A DNA stretch of 64,000 nt from Pseudogracilibacillus auburnensis (GCF_003201975.1 NZ_QJJQ01000009.1:62001-126000); one strand, 5' to 3'. Positions 42,974-52,985 are shown, numbered from the stretch's first letter. Notes: generated from the sequence alone by a model not told the origin. Numbers and translations are program-made.

Positions 42974-44182
42974 ATGACAGCAAAGAATTTTGGTCCGTTA
43001 ACTGGAACAAAAATACTAGATATTTCAACGATGATTGCGGCACCTTTTGGGGCAACATTGTTAGCAGATTTTGGAGCAGAAGTCATAAAAATTGAACTAC
43101 CGAATAAGGGAGATACGCTCCGGACAGTGGGACCTTGGAAAGATGGAGAAGCGTTAAGATGGCCAGGGCTTGCCAGAAACAAGAAATCATTAACACTTGA
43201 TATTCGCACAGATGAAGGGAAAAAAATCTTCAAAAAACTGATCGCTCAATCTGATATTTTAATCGAAAATTTCCGTCCAGGTACACTGGAAAAATGGGAT
43301 CTTGGCTATGAAGATTTAAAAAAGGAAAATCCAGAACTAGTGATGGTACGAGTTTCTGGATATGGACAAACTGGCCCATATCGAGAAAAAGCTGGATTCG
43401 GGACACCTGGAACTGCTTTTAGCGGACATACCGCAATCCAAGGGTATCCGGATCGTCCTCCAGTTAGCCCATCGTATTCATTGCTCGATTATATTACAGG
43501 GGTTTATGTAGCATTCGCAGCAGTTGCAGCATTATACCATCGCGATACTGGAGAGGAACATGAGGGACAAGTCGTTGAAATGGGGCTGTATGAATCGATT
43601 TTCCGGATGCTTGAATTCCTTGTTGCCGAATACGACCAAAATAAAAAAATTCGAGAAAGAAGTCCAGGTTTATCAGGTCACTCAAGCCCGGCTGGAACGT
43701 ATGAAACGAAAGACGGAAAGTTTGTTGTCCTCGTTTGCAGTACAGATTCAACGTTCGATCGACTAGCGAAAGCGATGGGACGTGAAGATATGTTAGAAGA
43801 TGACCGTTACTATACGAATTCGGAACGATTAAAAAATGACGACGATGTACAAAAAATTGTTTCCGACTTTATTAAACAATATACACAAAAAGAGTTAACG
43901 GAAAATCTTGATGCACAAGGTGTTCCAGTTAGTCCAATTTATACGATTGAAGATATTTTTAATGATCCACAATATAAAGCACGTGAAAATATCGTCGAGG
44001 TGGAACACCCTCGTTTAGGAAAAGTAAAAGTTCCAGGAATCGTACCGAAATTTTCAAAAACACCTGGAGCAATTCGTCACCGTGCACCTGAACTTGGTGA
44101 ACATAATAATGAAATTCTAAGTGAAGCATTAGGACTCTCAGAAGAAGAAATTAATGCACTAAAAGAACAAGGCATTATATAA
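42974..44182 (+). CDS. CaiB/BaiF-family (class III) CoA-transferase
   Basis: A 402-residue protein with class III signatures: GTKILDISTMIAAPFGATLL, LLADFGAEVIKIELP, and the catalytic-Asp region LTLDIRTDEGKKIF followed by VSGYGQTGPYREKAGFG. ACGGAGGTAATGAGG precedes ATG 42974. With the HMG-CoA-lyase-like gene next door it likely activates an imported hydroxy- or unsaturated dicarboxylate to its CoA ester (donor perhaps succinyl-CoA or acetyl-CoA), which the lyase then splits. Confidence 0.9.
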   Translation: MTAKNFGPLTGTKILDISTMIAAPFGATLLADFGAEVIKIELPNKGDTLRTVGPWKDGEALRWPGLARNKKSLTLDIRTDEGKKIFKKLIAQSDILIENFRPGTLEKWDLGYEDLKKENPELVMVRVSGYGQTGPYREKAGFGTPGTAFSGHTAIQGYPDRPPVSPSYSLLDYITGVYVAFAAVAALYHRDTGEEHEGQVVEMGLYESIFRMLEFLVAEYDQNKKIRERSPGLSGHSSPAGTYETKDGKFVVLVCSTDSTFDRLAKAMGREDMLEDDRYYTNSERLKNDDDVQKIVSDFIKQYTQKELTENLDAQGVPVSPIYTIEDIFNDPQYKARENIVEVEHPRLGKVKVPGIVPKFSKTPGAIRHRAPELGEHNNEILSEALGLSEEEINALKEQGII

Positions 44183-44364
44183 AAAACTTACGAGGCAAGC
44201 TAAACGGATACGTAGTTCAAAAGCACAAAATGGAAATTATGGGAGAGGAATATTATTGTTCCACTTTCACAAATGTTTTTTCCATCATAGCGGCAATCAT
44301 TTTATTTTTTCGTTTCTCCGCCTTATAAAATAAAGAAAAATCTTTTTTAAAAGGATGATTTTAC

Positions 44365-45324
44365 ATGGGAAAAAGCTTACAATTTCCAGAACGTGTGACA
44401 ATTTGCGAAGTGGCTCCACGCGATGGATTCCAGTCCATTTCGGAATTCATTCCAACAGCTAATAAAGTGAAAATAATTCGTGCATTAGCCCAAACAGGAA
44501 TTTCTTCTTTAGAAATTTCTTCCTTTGTCCATCCTCGTGCAATTCCGCAGCTTAAAGACGCAGAAGAGGTTGTGCGCACTGTCATCGATGAACTAGAAGG
44601 TGTCGATGTTCGAGCATTAGTACCTAATTTACGAGGAACAGAACGGGCTGTCGGTGCTGGGGTGAAAAAGGTAAAAACAATGCTTTCAGCAACTGATTCG
44701 CATAGCTTATCAAACGCCAATGCAACAGTCGCGGACGCACAACAAAAGCAGACACCAATTTTTGACTATGCTGCAGCGAATAACATTGAAGTAATGGGAT
44801 CGATTTCGGTTGCGTTTGGGTGTCCATTTGAAGGAGTGGTACCTGTAGAGCGTCTAGTTGAAATAGTTGGGCGCTATGATTCCATGGGTGTACGCGAAAT
44901 TTCACTTGCCGACACTACTGGTATGGCACATCCGAAGCAAGTATACGACACATTAGCAGTTCTGCAGGAAGTATTTCCGCATATTGCCTACTCGATGCAT
45001 TTTCATAATACGCGTGGCATGGCACTTGCGAATACGCTCGCTGCTTTAGAGCAGGGTGTCACACTGTACGATAGTTCTATCGCTGGGCTTGGCGGTTGCC
45101 CGTACGCCCCTGGTGCAACGGGAAATGTCGCAACAGAAGATCTTGCCCATATGCTAACGGAAATGGGAATTGCGACTGGCACAAATTTGAATCGTTTAAT
45201 TGAAGTGGCGAAGGAAGTGCGCGATTTAATTAGTGTTCCAGGAGATAGCTATATGCTTAAAGCCGGACCATCTTCTTGCTTGCATGAGGACGCACCGAGC
45301 GGACAGGAAAAAGTCGAGGAATAG
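44365..45324 (+). CDS. HMG-CoA lyase-like enzyme
   Basis: This 319-residue TIM-barrel lyase has the N-terminal ICEVAPRDGFQS (metal-site Asp/Arg) and the HMGL signature GLGGCPYAPGATGNVATED with its catalytic Cys. Such enzymes cleave 3-hydroxy-3-methylglutaryl-CoA or close analogues such as citramalyl-type CoA esters. AAAAGGATG precedes the ATG. It is 180 bp after the CoA-transferase, so a two-step route from acid to CoA ester to acetyl-CoA plus a keto acid is inferred. Leucine catabolism is a weaker alternative because no other leucine genes are here. Confidence 0.88.
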   Translation: MGKSLQFPERVTICEVAPRDGFQSISEFIPTANKVKIIRALAQTGISSLEISSFVHPRAIPQLKDAEEVVRTVIDELEGVDVRALVPNLRGTERAVGAGVKKVKTMLSATDSHSLSNANATVADAQQKQTPIFDYAAANNIEVMGSISVAFGCPFEGVVPVERLVEIVGRYDSMGVREISLADTTGMAHPKQVYDTLAVLQEVFPHIAYSMHFHNTRGMALANTLAALEQGVTLYDSSIAGLGGCPYAPGATGNVATEDLAHMLTEMGIATGTNLNRLIEVAKEVRDLISVPGDSYMLKAGPSSCLHEDAPSGQEKVEE

Positions 45325-45534
45325 GGGAGTTCCAGTATGATAAAGGTTCAGATGTTTGTAGAATAGTATGCAAAGGCAATAATACTAAAAGGGAAAGTTA
45401 CTTATAGATAGTGAAGGAATATTTCTGCTGACAGTGGACGATTGAACTTTTGCAATGGATGGTATACATTCCGTAATGAGATAAGCGAATTCCGTAAAAG
45501 CGTTCATCATGTGATGTTTGAATTCTGCACTGGA

Positions 45535-45690
45535 ACGATGAAGTGCGTAAAACTTCTAGTTCGTTGCGGAATCTTTCGATAAAGTGCTGAAAAACTCTAG
45601 CTGAGCGCGGAAATTTTCGATAAAGTGCGTAAAACTCTAGCCGAGTGCGGAAATTTTCAAGAAAGTGCGTAAAAATGCTATTCCATCACG
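45535..45690. repeat. Intergenic phased array 7
   Basis: About seven GCGGAA/GCGTAAA words alternate 20-21 bases apart. Looser relatives (TTCCGCAAT, TTCCGTAA) extend over about 45470-45850. It lies at a convergent junction. Confidence 0.8.
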
Positions 45691-45879
45691 GGAATTTTTC
45701 GAATGTTACACTTGAAAGCCAAAATTCATCCTGACAATCCACAATACCGGAATGGACGATTCAACTTCCGCAATCGCACAAATGCTTTAGAAATGGACCA
45801 TTTGACTTCCGCAATTGCAGCAAAATTCTCGCACTGAATCTTAAGAATATGCACTATCAAAATTAATTAAACAAGAACG

Positions 45880-45925
45880 AAGCCCTTGCATGATAAAGCT
45901 ATGATCGTGCAAGGGCTTCCCTATT
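45880..45925. terminator. Terminator at the convergent junction
   Basis: AAGCCCTTGCA pairs with TGCAAGGGCTT; CCCTATTTTT follows. Confidence 0.8.
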
Positions 45926-45947
45926 TTTGTTGGAAATTTAACCTCAC

Positions 45948-46739
45948 TTAACTAATACTAAATGAAAACTCTCTTTCTTCGCCGTAGTTCAATAGAACGA
46001 CTTCTGTCTGATCATAGTCTTCTAATAGTTCTTTTAACTTATGGTCTTTATTCATCATCGTTTCAATGACAGGGAAGTTTTCTAACATGCCGTCTAGGAC
46101 TTCTTTTCGTGGTGTTGTTTGGTGGTTTGGAAATTGATGATTTGGAATGACGTATTTGACGTCGAGTAAGTTTTTAACGACAAAGGCAGCTTCTTCCGGT
46201 TCCATGACAAATTGACCTGAAGCCGACAAAATAGCTACTTCTGGTTGATGGAACTTTTGAAATAATTCCATATCGGACATCATGGCTGTGTCTCCAGAAT
46301 GATAGATGGTCATATCGTCGATAAAGTTAAACATATACCCAACCGCAGTTCCTGCATACATTGGTGCTCCAATTATTTCATTATAGGAGGAGGAATGGTT
46401 TGCCTTGACCATTGTTGCATGCATATCGCTAAAATGAACTTTTCCACCGATGTTAATTAGTTGGACATTTTCGAAGCCGTTTTGCAATAAAATTAAACCT
46501 AAATCATATTGGGCAATGATTTGTACATCTGGATTGTTTTTTACTAGATCTTGCAAGCCTTCTGTATGATCAAAATGTCCATGTGTTAAAAATACGGCAC
46601 TTATTGATTGTAAAAAATCAGGGCTCAAGTACTGTTCGGGGCAACCAGGATTTGCGTGTAGAAATGGATCGATTAAATAATTATTACCTGCCTTGCTTTT
46701 TAATACATAAGAAGCGTGACCAAGCCTAAGAATTTTCAA
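45948..46739 (-). CDS. Metallo-beta-lactamase-fold hydrolase (UPF0173-like)
   Basis: This 263-residue hydrolase has the metal-binding motif LTHGHFDHTEG, HSGDT as a further ligand region and a C-terminal IPNHQF. AGAAAGGA immediately precedes ATG 46748 without spacing but is eight bases from TTG 46739, so the TTG start (MKILRLGHASYVL) is preferred. Substrate unknown. Confidence 0.82.
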   Translation of the reverse strand: MKILRLGHASYVLKSKAGNNYLIDPFLHANPGCPEQYLSPDFLQSISAVFLTHGHFDHTEGLQDLVKNNPDVQIIAQYDLGLILLQNGFENVQLINIGGKVHFSDMHATMVKANHSSSYNEIIGAPMYAGTAVGYMFNFIDDMTIYHSGDTAMMSDMELFQKFHQPEVAILSASGQFVMEPEEAAFVVKNLLDVKYVIPNHQFPNHQTTPRKEVLDGMLENFPVIETMMNKDHKLKELLEDYDQTEVVLLNYGEEREFSFSIS

Positions 46740-47216
46740 AAAAACCATCCTTTCTTTCTATATAAATTTTTAAAAAAATACGTCTCTTATCAGGTAGAAT
46801 CTTCTGAAAACTACCACGAAAAACTTTTAGTATTAAGTGAAGCTTAAAGGGAAGATGACAAAGATCAACTATATTCAATGAATGATCGTACTTAGCAGTA
46901 TTAAACGACTGATTGTCATTTTTTTTGTGAAAAAGTTTTGCGCAACTAACAGTATGTAGAGTGTGGAATCATTACATTCCACGTTTTCAATCGAGCAAGT
47001 ATATAAGTGGAAAGACTTTCTAAGATGTGAGTGAAAAAACGAGAACTTTCATTTACAAATTTCTTTGTCATTTCATGAGGTTTTATTGTCACTTTCTATC
47101 TTAACATGCTGGAAAAAATAAGCAATAAGAAATGGATAGAAAATTAAGTTTACACTATATTTTCTATTTCAGGTGATATTTAGTGAGATTGATATAACAT
47201 GAGCTTTATCTGGAAA
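46740..47216. other. AT-rich spacer with one inverted repeat
   Basis: GTGGAAT (46963-46969) and ATTCCAC (46976-46982) form a perfect 7-bp inverted repeat with a six-base gap. Otherwise no gene or promoter is convincing. Confidence 0.35.
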
Positions 47217-47342
47217 CTATTTATGAATAGGATTTTTCACCACTTTTTTATTTCTTATGATACTTTCGGATCTTGGTTGTGCACCCTTCTCCTTTACTAA
47301 AGGTAATAACACAAAGTTAAGCGTATAGTCTTTCTTTTTCAT
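47217..47342 (-). CDS. Possible 41-residue small protein
   Basis: An ATG at 47342 is preceded within a few bases by AAAAGGAGGGAGGGA, among the strongest ribosome sites in the window. It opens 41 codons rich in Lys (start MKKKDYTLNFVLLPLVKEKG, end KNPIHK). It lies alone in a 940-bp spacer. No family is recognised and no promoter is evident; it may be a chance ORF. Confidence 0.4.
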   Translation of the reverse strand: MKKKDYTLNFVLLPLVKEKGAQPRSESIIRNKKVVKNPIHK

Positions 47343-47682
47343 TCCCTCCCTCCTTTTACTCGGATATTGAAATTTTACATTTTTACAGTGTTTCAGAACA
47401 TGTACCCCCTTTCGTCTACAAGCAGTTGTTCAACGAATCGATTCGGTCAAAATCAATCTACGTAAAAATTCTGAACGACAAAAAACCAATAATTTTGCGT
47501 AATCATTGCAGGAAAAAAAGCCATGCAAAGATGAAGCAAATATTACTGGTTGTTAATCTACTTTTAGACGAGTTTAGAACTATATCTTTCACTCCATAGA
47601 TTAGCCAGTTCTATTTGTATGTACATTATAGTATAGGAAAACAGCGATTGAAACGCAAGAGTTTTTCGAAAAAATAAATCAC

Positions 47683-48012
47683 TCATTTTTCTAATAGAGC
47701 ATTTTCTATATAGCGATTTCTAGCAGAAAGAATCGATTGTGCAACTGCCTTTTGAGGAGGGACTAAAAATTTTTTTTCCATATTTAATAATATTTCATCA
47801 ATATCATCCACTAATGAATATCCAATAAGCAGAGAAGAAATAAAGTCATTCGTTAAATCTTTAATAAATGTAAAGGTAGCCTTTTCAATTACTGCAGTAT
47901 CTTGATTAACAATTAAGATACAACCAATCGATTTTTGCATCTCAAATGCAGGTGTACCCTTTGGAAGCTGAGCAAATCCTCCAACAAGAACATGATTCTT
48001 ATACTTATCCAT
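47683..48012 (-). CDS. DUF3870-family protein
   Basis: This 109-residue protein has the DUF3870 pattern (VLVGGFAQLPKGTPAFE, SIGCILIVNQDTAVIE, FLVPPQKAVAQSILSARNRY). AAGGAGG lies 11 bases before ATG 48012; TTG 48015 is an alternative. The function of the family is unknown. It is divergent from an AEC transporter gene, with an operator-like palindrome in its own promoter. Confidence 0.8.
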   Translation of the reverse strand: MDKYKNHVLVGGFAQLPKGTPAFEMQKSIGCILIVNQDTAVIEKATFTFIKDLTNDFISSLLIGYSLVDDIDEILLNMEKKFLVPPQKAVAQSILSARNRYIENALLEK

Positions 48013-48048
48013 CAATAGTAAATCCTCCTTCATAAAAAGATATCATTT

Positions 48049-48077
48049 ATTATAATAGAATATTAGTAATATTCAAA
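48049..48077 (-). promoter_or_regulatory. Promoter of the DUF3870 gene with a 17-bp palindrome in the spacer
   Basis: On the minus strand TATAAT occupies 48054-48049, with TTGAAT or TTTGAA upstream at 16-17 bases. GAATATTAGTAATATTC (48058-48074), a perfect 7-3-7 palindrome, lies between the two boxes, a classic repressor position. Confidence 0.6.
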
Positions 48078-48308
48078 TATCACTATTCTTAATAAAGATA
48101 AGCCCTCCCTCTAAATAAAAAAATGATTGACGCATTTTAGAATAAAAGATACATTTGTTGTAAATAGACGAGCCATTTTAGTTAATAATTTTAATCGATG
48201 TTAAATAAATGTAAATTTTAACAGAAGAGTTCTCATCATTTAAGATTTCGCCTGATAAATTCTTTATGATAGAGGAAAGGGATTAGAAAAAAATTTGAAG
48301 GTGGTACT

Positions 48309-49235
48309 TTGCTTGAGTTAATAACGATCTTACGTGATATTATTTTGCCGGTCTTTATTATTATGACGATTGGTTATATTCTACAAAAAAAGTTTTCACT
48401 CGATGTGCAAACCTTGGCGCGTTTGAATATATATTTTGTCGTGCCAGCATTTATTTTTGTCAAATTATCGAGTACCGAAATTGCGTTTAATATGTTTATT
48501 AAAGTGCTTTTTTTTATTGGATTATTCGTATTTATTTTATATGTTTTATCCTTTATCGTTGCCCATCTATTAAAGCTTGAACATGGAAAAAAAGTGACGT
48601 TTACAAATAGCATCATTTTTTTCAATTCGGGTAATTATGCCGTTCCAGTGAATGATCTTGTCTTTCGTGGCGATCCCTTTGCAATGTCCATTCAAGTCAT
48701 TGTCTTAATGTTTCAAAATATATTTATTTTTTCATACGGCATTTTTTCTTTACAATCGATGTCTGCGGGCAAACTGAAGGCTGCATTTGCTTATTTCAAA
48801 ATGCCTGTCATGTACGCGATGATTGGTGGACTAATCGTGAATGCATTAAACATTAGCGTTCCAGGTTTTATTTGGGTGCCAGCAAATTATATTGCGAACG
48901 CCATGATTGCGATCGCACTCCTTACGCTCGGCGCTCAAGTTGCTCAGTTGAAATTGACAGCTGGACTCGGCACCGTTTATTTTAGTCTCGTGTTGCGGTT
49001 GATCGCTGGTCCGCTCGTTGCTTTAGGAATGATTTTCGTTTTCGGAATTAGCGGCATTACCGCCCAAGCATTGCTTATCGCAAGTTCAACGCCGACTGCT
49101 GTAAATAGTGCCGTTATTGCGCAAGAGTATAAAAATCATCCTGATTTAGCTGCGCAAATTGTGTTGTTTTCAACATTGGCGAGTGCGTTCACTGTAACGT
49201 TTTTTATTTATGTGGGCCGGATGTTGTTTGCTTAA
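48309..49235 (+). CDS. AEC-family (auxin efflux carrier-like) transporter
   Basis: A 308-residue protein with about ten membrane segments, two inverted halves and the crossover Pro/Asn pattern FNSGNYAVPVNDLVF. It starts at TTG 48309 with GAAGGTGG upstream. AEC proteins in bacteria export or exchange malonate, malate and similar acids; substrate unknown here. Confidence 0.85.
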   Translation: MLELITILRDIILPVFIIMTIGYILQKKFSLDVQTLARLNIYFVVPAFIFVKLSSTEIAFNMFIKVLFFIGLFVFILYVLSFIVAHLLKLEHGKKVTFTNSIIFFNSGNYAVPVNDLVFRGDPFAMSIQVIVLMFQNIFIFSYGIFSLQSMSAGKLKAAFAYFKMPVMYAMIGGLIVNALNISVPGFIWVPANYIANAMIAIALLTLGAQVAQLKLTAGLGTVYFSLVLRLIAGPLVALGMIFVFGISGITAQALLIASSTPTAVNSAVIAQEYKNHPDLAAQIVLFSTLASAFTVTFFIYVGRMLFA

Positions 49236-50156
49236 AAAGTGACACGGGTGCAACGCCGGATTTACTATTACTTAGTGTCCGAACAAATTCTGATGAAAGA
49301 TACTTTTATGCGGAAAATGGTGGAATCGCAATATCGTGCATATCCGCTAAGCCTGTCGCTATATTAAAGGGCATTCGTGCTATATTGATTTTATTCGATA
49401 GATTTAGCAGGAAATTTTTAAGTTAACACGATGCACATATGAAAATTATGAAGATGAGATGTGTGTAGCGGATTAAGTAGGAAAGCGGTAAATAAGATAG
49501 TAAACATCTAAGTGGCGGCAGCTTCTAGCTATGATCTCACTGTATAGCTTGGATATTGATAAGTGCCATGTTCCTAATTGAAGCTTGAGGCGGCGACTTC
49601 TGCGGGAAAGCGAGACAGCGGCTCAGCACTTGCCCGTCCGTCTGAAGCGAAAATCAACATTATGACTCTAGTAAACAATTTTTCAGTGGTCTCGCTATAG
49701 GAGTGTAGCGAAGCTTATCGGATCACTCCTCTATTAACTGAACGATGCCTTTTTTAAAAATAAAAAAAGTCGTTTTCCATAAGAAAAGGACATAGTTAAA
49801 ATGAGGGAAGACTCACTATTTGTTCATACGTAGCGTAAGCGCCTAAATCTACCACTATTTTTGTACGCCTTCAGAGCTCGGCGTGTTTTGAGGGACAGTT
49901 TTGTACAGTGTCTTTAGCTGCATATTTATTGTCGTGTTTTTTAGTTGAAAAACGGACGGGTTGATTTTCCAGACGGAAAAAACCCTTTTTTAATAGTTAA
50001 ATTTGTCTTTTGCCCCGGAAGAATCGTATTAAAAAGGAATTTTGTCTAAGAGCAAAATAGCATTTCTCACGATGAAAGATACCTTAAATCCGCATTTTGC
50101 TTTTTTGACGAACTCACTTAGATGCTTTATGATGGCTATAAAAAGTAGGTGAAAAC
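49236..50156. other. Long spacer with a worn Bacillales repeat
   Basis: At 49575-49690 the landmarks GACTTCTGCGGGAAAGCGAG and CGTCTGAAGCGAAAATCAAC recall a common intergenic repeat of Bacillales. Elsewhere there are AT-rich runs and stop codons in all frames. No gene was found. Confidence 0.4.
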
Positions 50157-51110
50157 ATCTTTATCCGCGAACGAAAGCCACCAATACCACTTCAAAAACT
50201 AGATGCATTAATTTCTCGATTAGCTCCAAATCACCCTAAGCTACCACTCATAAAGCAACAAGCGGCAAAATACCTTAAAGGATATCATGGGGAACGAAAG
50301 TTAGATTATCATCTCAAGGGACTACCAGATCATTATTCTATTTTAAGCGATATCACATTAATAATATTTGGAAAAAAAGTTCAAATTGACTCGTTCATCA
50401 TAACACCGTTTGCGATTTTTCTTCTTGACGTAAAAAGCTTCGAAGGTACTGTCACCTTTGACACGATCCTGAAACAATTTGTTCAAGATAATGGAAAAAC
50501 GCTGAAAGGGTACAAATATCCATTGACGCAAGGTGAAAAAATTCAATACTATCTACATCAATGGTTGCAAAGCCGTAACATAAGTAGTTTTCCAATTTAC
50601 TATTTTATCGCATTCTCTGAATCTAGCACAATCATCAATGTAAAAGGAGATGAAGATACAATAGGTAAAGTTGTATCATATATCGATGACATCCCACTTA
50701 GGTTAATGAAGCTGAATGAAAATATATCAAAAAATCGAATAGTAAATCTTACTCTAAAAAATAAAGTGGTTCGTGCAATCATGCGAGAATGTGAAGATTT
50801 TGATTATGATATCTTAGCAACATTCGATATAAAGAAAAATGAAATTTTGCCAGGTGTTCACTGCCAACAATGCGAAAACTTGGGCATGGAACGTTTACAT
50901 GGGAAAGGACGTTGTTACAAATGTGGCGCATACTCAAAAGACGCATACCTAAAAGGATTACAAGATTATATACTACTCATAAGCAAGACCATTACTAACA
51001 AAGCATGTAGAGAATTTTTACAATTAAATGACCGTCACGAAGCACTCCATATTATAAAAAGTTCCCATCTATTTATCAAAAAAAGCAGACAAATATGGAT
51101 GAAAAAATAA
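50157..51110 (+). CDS. NERD-domain (nuclease-related) protein lacking a start codon
   Basis: An uninterrupted frame runs from a stop at 50139 to 51110 (317 codons from 50157), with no ATG, GTG or TTG at the expected beginning. The NERD core is intact: YHGERKLD near 43-50, VQIDSFIITPFAIFLLDVKS near 75-94. The C-terminal part has a zinc-ribbon-like HCQQC and CYKCG pair. Homologues begin with Met where this one has Ile (ATC at 50157), and AGTAGGTG lies six bases before. Either ATC is used, or a G-to-C change silenced the gene. The TTG at 50523 would drop the NERD core. Confidence 0.75.
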   Translation: MFIRERKPPIPLQKLDALISRLAPNHPKLPLIKQQAAKYLKGYHGERKLDYHLKGLPDHYSILSDITLIIFGKKVQIDSFIITPFAIFLLDVKSFEGTVTFDTILKQFVQDNGKTLKGYKYPLTQGEKIQYYLHQWLQSRNISSFPIYYFIAFSESSTIINVKGDEDTIGKVVSYIDDIPLRLMKLNENISKNRIVNLTLKNKVVRAIMRECEDFDYDILATFDIKKNEILPGVHCQQCENLGMERLHGKGRCYKCGAYSKDAYLKGLQDYILLISKTITNKACREFLQLNDRHEALHIIKSSHLFIKKSRQIWMKK

Positions 51111-51114
51111 AAAG

Positions 51115-51272
51115 GAAGTAAGTGCGGAACATTTTCCGTACTTGCTCAAAAAATTCCGCACTGAGCGAGGTTTTTCCCGCACTTTGCCGAAAAGTTCCGC
51201 AATGAGTGAGACTTTTTCCGCACTTTGCCGAAAAGTTCCGCAGTGAGCCTGATTTTTCCCGCACTTTCTCAA
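51115..51272. repeat. Intergenic phased array 8 (41-bp super-repeat)
   Basis: GCAC/GCAAT words alternate 21 and 20 bases apart. GCACTTTGCCGAAAAGTTCC occurs twice, 41 bp apart. Confidence 0.9.
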
Positions 51273-51415
51273 CCAGACCACTTCCTTAAATCCCTACCAT
51301 TTAAAATTTCTGTTCATAAAGTTGAGGGAAATTTTTCTTTATAAATTTACTACTAAAATACCGTGTTTTCCTATATTATTATTCTAGGACTAGATTACTA
51401 GCAGGGGATGACAGA

Positions 51416-52759
51416 GTGAGAAATAAATATATTCATTTAACGGTGGTTATGTTCATTTTTTTGAGCTGGCAACCATTAGAAAGGGTGGCTGCTGATGGTG
51501 AAGTGCCACGTTCGGACAAAAATGAGGAGAAAGAATTTACGGATTATCACATTACGCTTGATGAGGCGGTAGATATTCAAGTAAATGCGAATGCGAATCC
51601 GATTACAGATATTTATCGAAATGAGCCTAGTTATGTTCATTTTAATGATGTTAAAATGGTCAGCCCGATAATTTCGGTGCCAGTAGCCAATGTGAGGACA
51701 GCACCTTCTTTAGAAAGTGAAATTGCTTTTGATTTTCCAAAAATGGCGCCTGTTTTTATTGTTGGCATTGAGGAAAATATTGGAAAGTCGTCCAAACAAG
51801 AGCCACTTACATTAACAAAATTATTACAGGAGCGGTTTGGAACCGTAGAATGGCAGGAGCATAATCGATCTGAAAGTGATGTATGGTATAAGATTGCCTA
51901 CCAGACAAATACATATTTTGTGCAAACGAGTGACGTCCATGCGGATCAAATTGAAGTAAAGACGAACACGAAGGTGCGCCAAGGACCTGCAAAGAGCAAT
52001 CACGCTTTTGGAAAATTGGAAAAAGGGGACACTTTAACGATTGCTGGGCTAGAACCCAATTGGGTAGAAGTGTATTATAAAAGTTGGCGGATTCCAACTC
52101 CAGAAGATGTAAAAGTTCAACTCGATCCGAATGGTGAGGATGGAAATTTGTTTCAACACATACGTCTTGATGCAACGATTGATGTTCCTGCATCGGAGCT
52201 TGATACAGTGCTTGAGGGTAAAGGGATTTTAGAAGGACAAGGGGAGGCGTTCATAGCAGCGGGTAAGGAGCATGGGATTAATGAAGCATACCTTATCGCA
52301 CACGCGCTATTAGAATCTGGTCACGGTACATCAGCACTTGCAACTGGAGTGGAAGTTGGGGTAAACGGAAAAGGTGAACCTGTCGTCGTAACGGACAGTA
52401 ATCGTGAAAATTTGAAAAAAATTAAAACAACTTACAATATGTTCGGAATTGGTGCAGCGGATAGCTGTCCACTCGAATGTGGTGCAAAGACGGCGTACGA
52501 AAACAAGTGGTTCACACCCGAATCTGCTATCAAAGACGGAGCCGCATGGATCGGTGAAGGGTATATTTATAATGAGTTTGACCAAAATACACTTTACAAA
52601 ATGAAGTGGAATCCGAAAATGGGCGAGGGCCAGCAATGGAAGCAATACGCCACAGATATCGGTTGGGCGGAAAAGCAGACAATAAGAATAAAAGAAATAT
52701 ATGAGCAATTGACCGATCCGACATATTATTATGATATCCCAATGTATGCGGAAAAATAG
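51416..52759 (+). CDS. Secreted glucosaminidase-type cell-wall hydrolase with SH3-like domains
   Basis: This 447-residue protein begins with a signal peptide (LTVVMFIFLSWQPLERVAA). Two SH3-like segments follow (VANVRTAPSLESEI near 93-106; TKVRQGPAKSN near 182-192), then a C-terminal N-acetylglucosaminidase domain (AYLIAHALLESGHGTS with the catalytic Glu; YNMFGIGAADSCP). It resembles LytG/Bax-type peptidoglycan hydrolases. The start is GTG 51416 with AGGGGA upstream. It acts outside the cell on the glycan strand. Confidence 0.88.
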   Translation: MRNKYIHLTVVMFIFLSWQPLERVAADGEVPRSDKNEEKEFTDYHITLDEAVDIQVNANANPITDIYRNEPSYVHFNDVKMVSPIISVPVANVRTAPSLESEIAFDFPKMAPVFIVGIEENIGKSSKQEPLTLTKLLQERFGTVEWQEHNRSESDVWYKIAYQTNTYFVQTSDVHADQIEVKTNTKVRQGPAKSNHAFGKLEKGDTLTIAGLEPNWVEVYYKSWRIPTPEDVKVQLDPNGEDGNLFQHIRLDATIDVPASELDTVLEGKGILEGQGEAFIAAGKEHGINEAYLIAHALLESGHGTSALATGVEVGVNGKGEPVVVTDSNRENLKKIKTTYNMFGIGAADSCPLECGAKTAYENKWFTPESAIKDGAAWIGEGYIYNEFDQNTLYKMKWNPKMGEGQQWKQYATDIGWAEKQTIRIKEIYEQLTDPTYYYDIPMYAEK

Positions 52760-52784
52760 TCTTAGAAACTCCAACGCCTTTTCG

Positions 52785-52985
52785 AAAAATTGCGCAGTGA
52801 AACTGTAATTTCCGCACTTTCTCAAAAAATTGCGCAGTGAAACTGTAATTTCCGCACTTTCTCAAAAAATTGCGCAGTGAAACTGTAATTTCCGCACTTT
52901 CTCGAAAATTTGCGCATTGAAGCGGTAATTTCCGCACTTTCTCGAAAAATTCCCGCATTGAAGCCGTATTTTCCCACACTGAGCT
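52785..52985. repeat. Intergenic phased array 9 (40-bp super-repeat)
   Basis: A 40-base unit made of TTGCGCAGTGAAACTGTAAT and TTCCGCACTTTCTCAAAAAA is repeated about five times, the first three nearly perfectly. It lies at a convergent junction. Confidence 0.92.
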
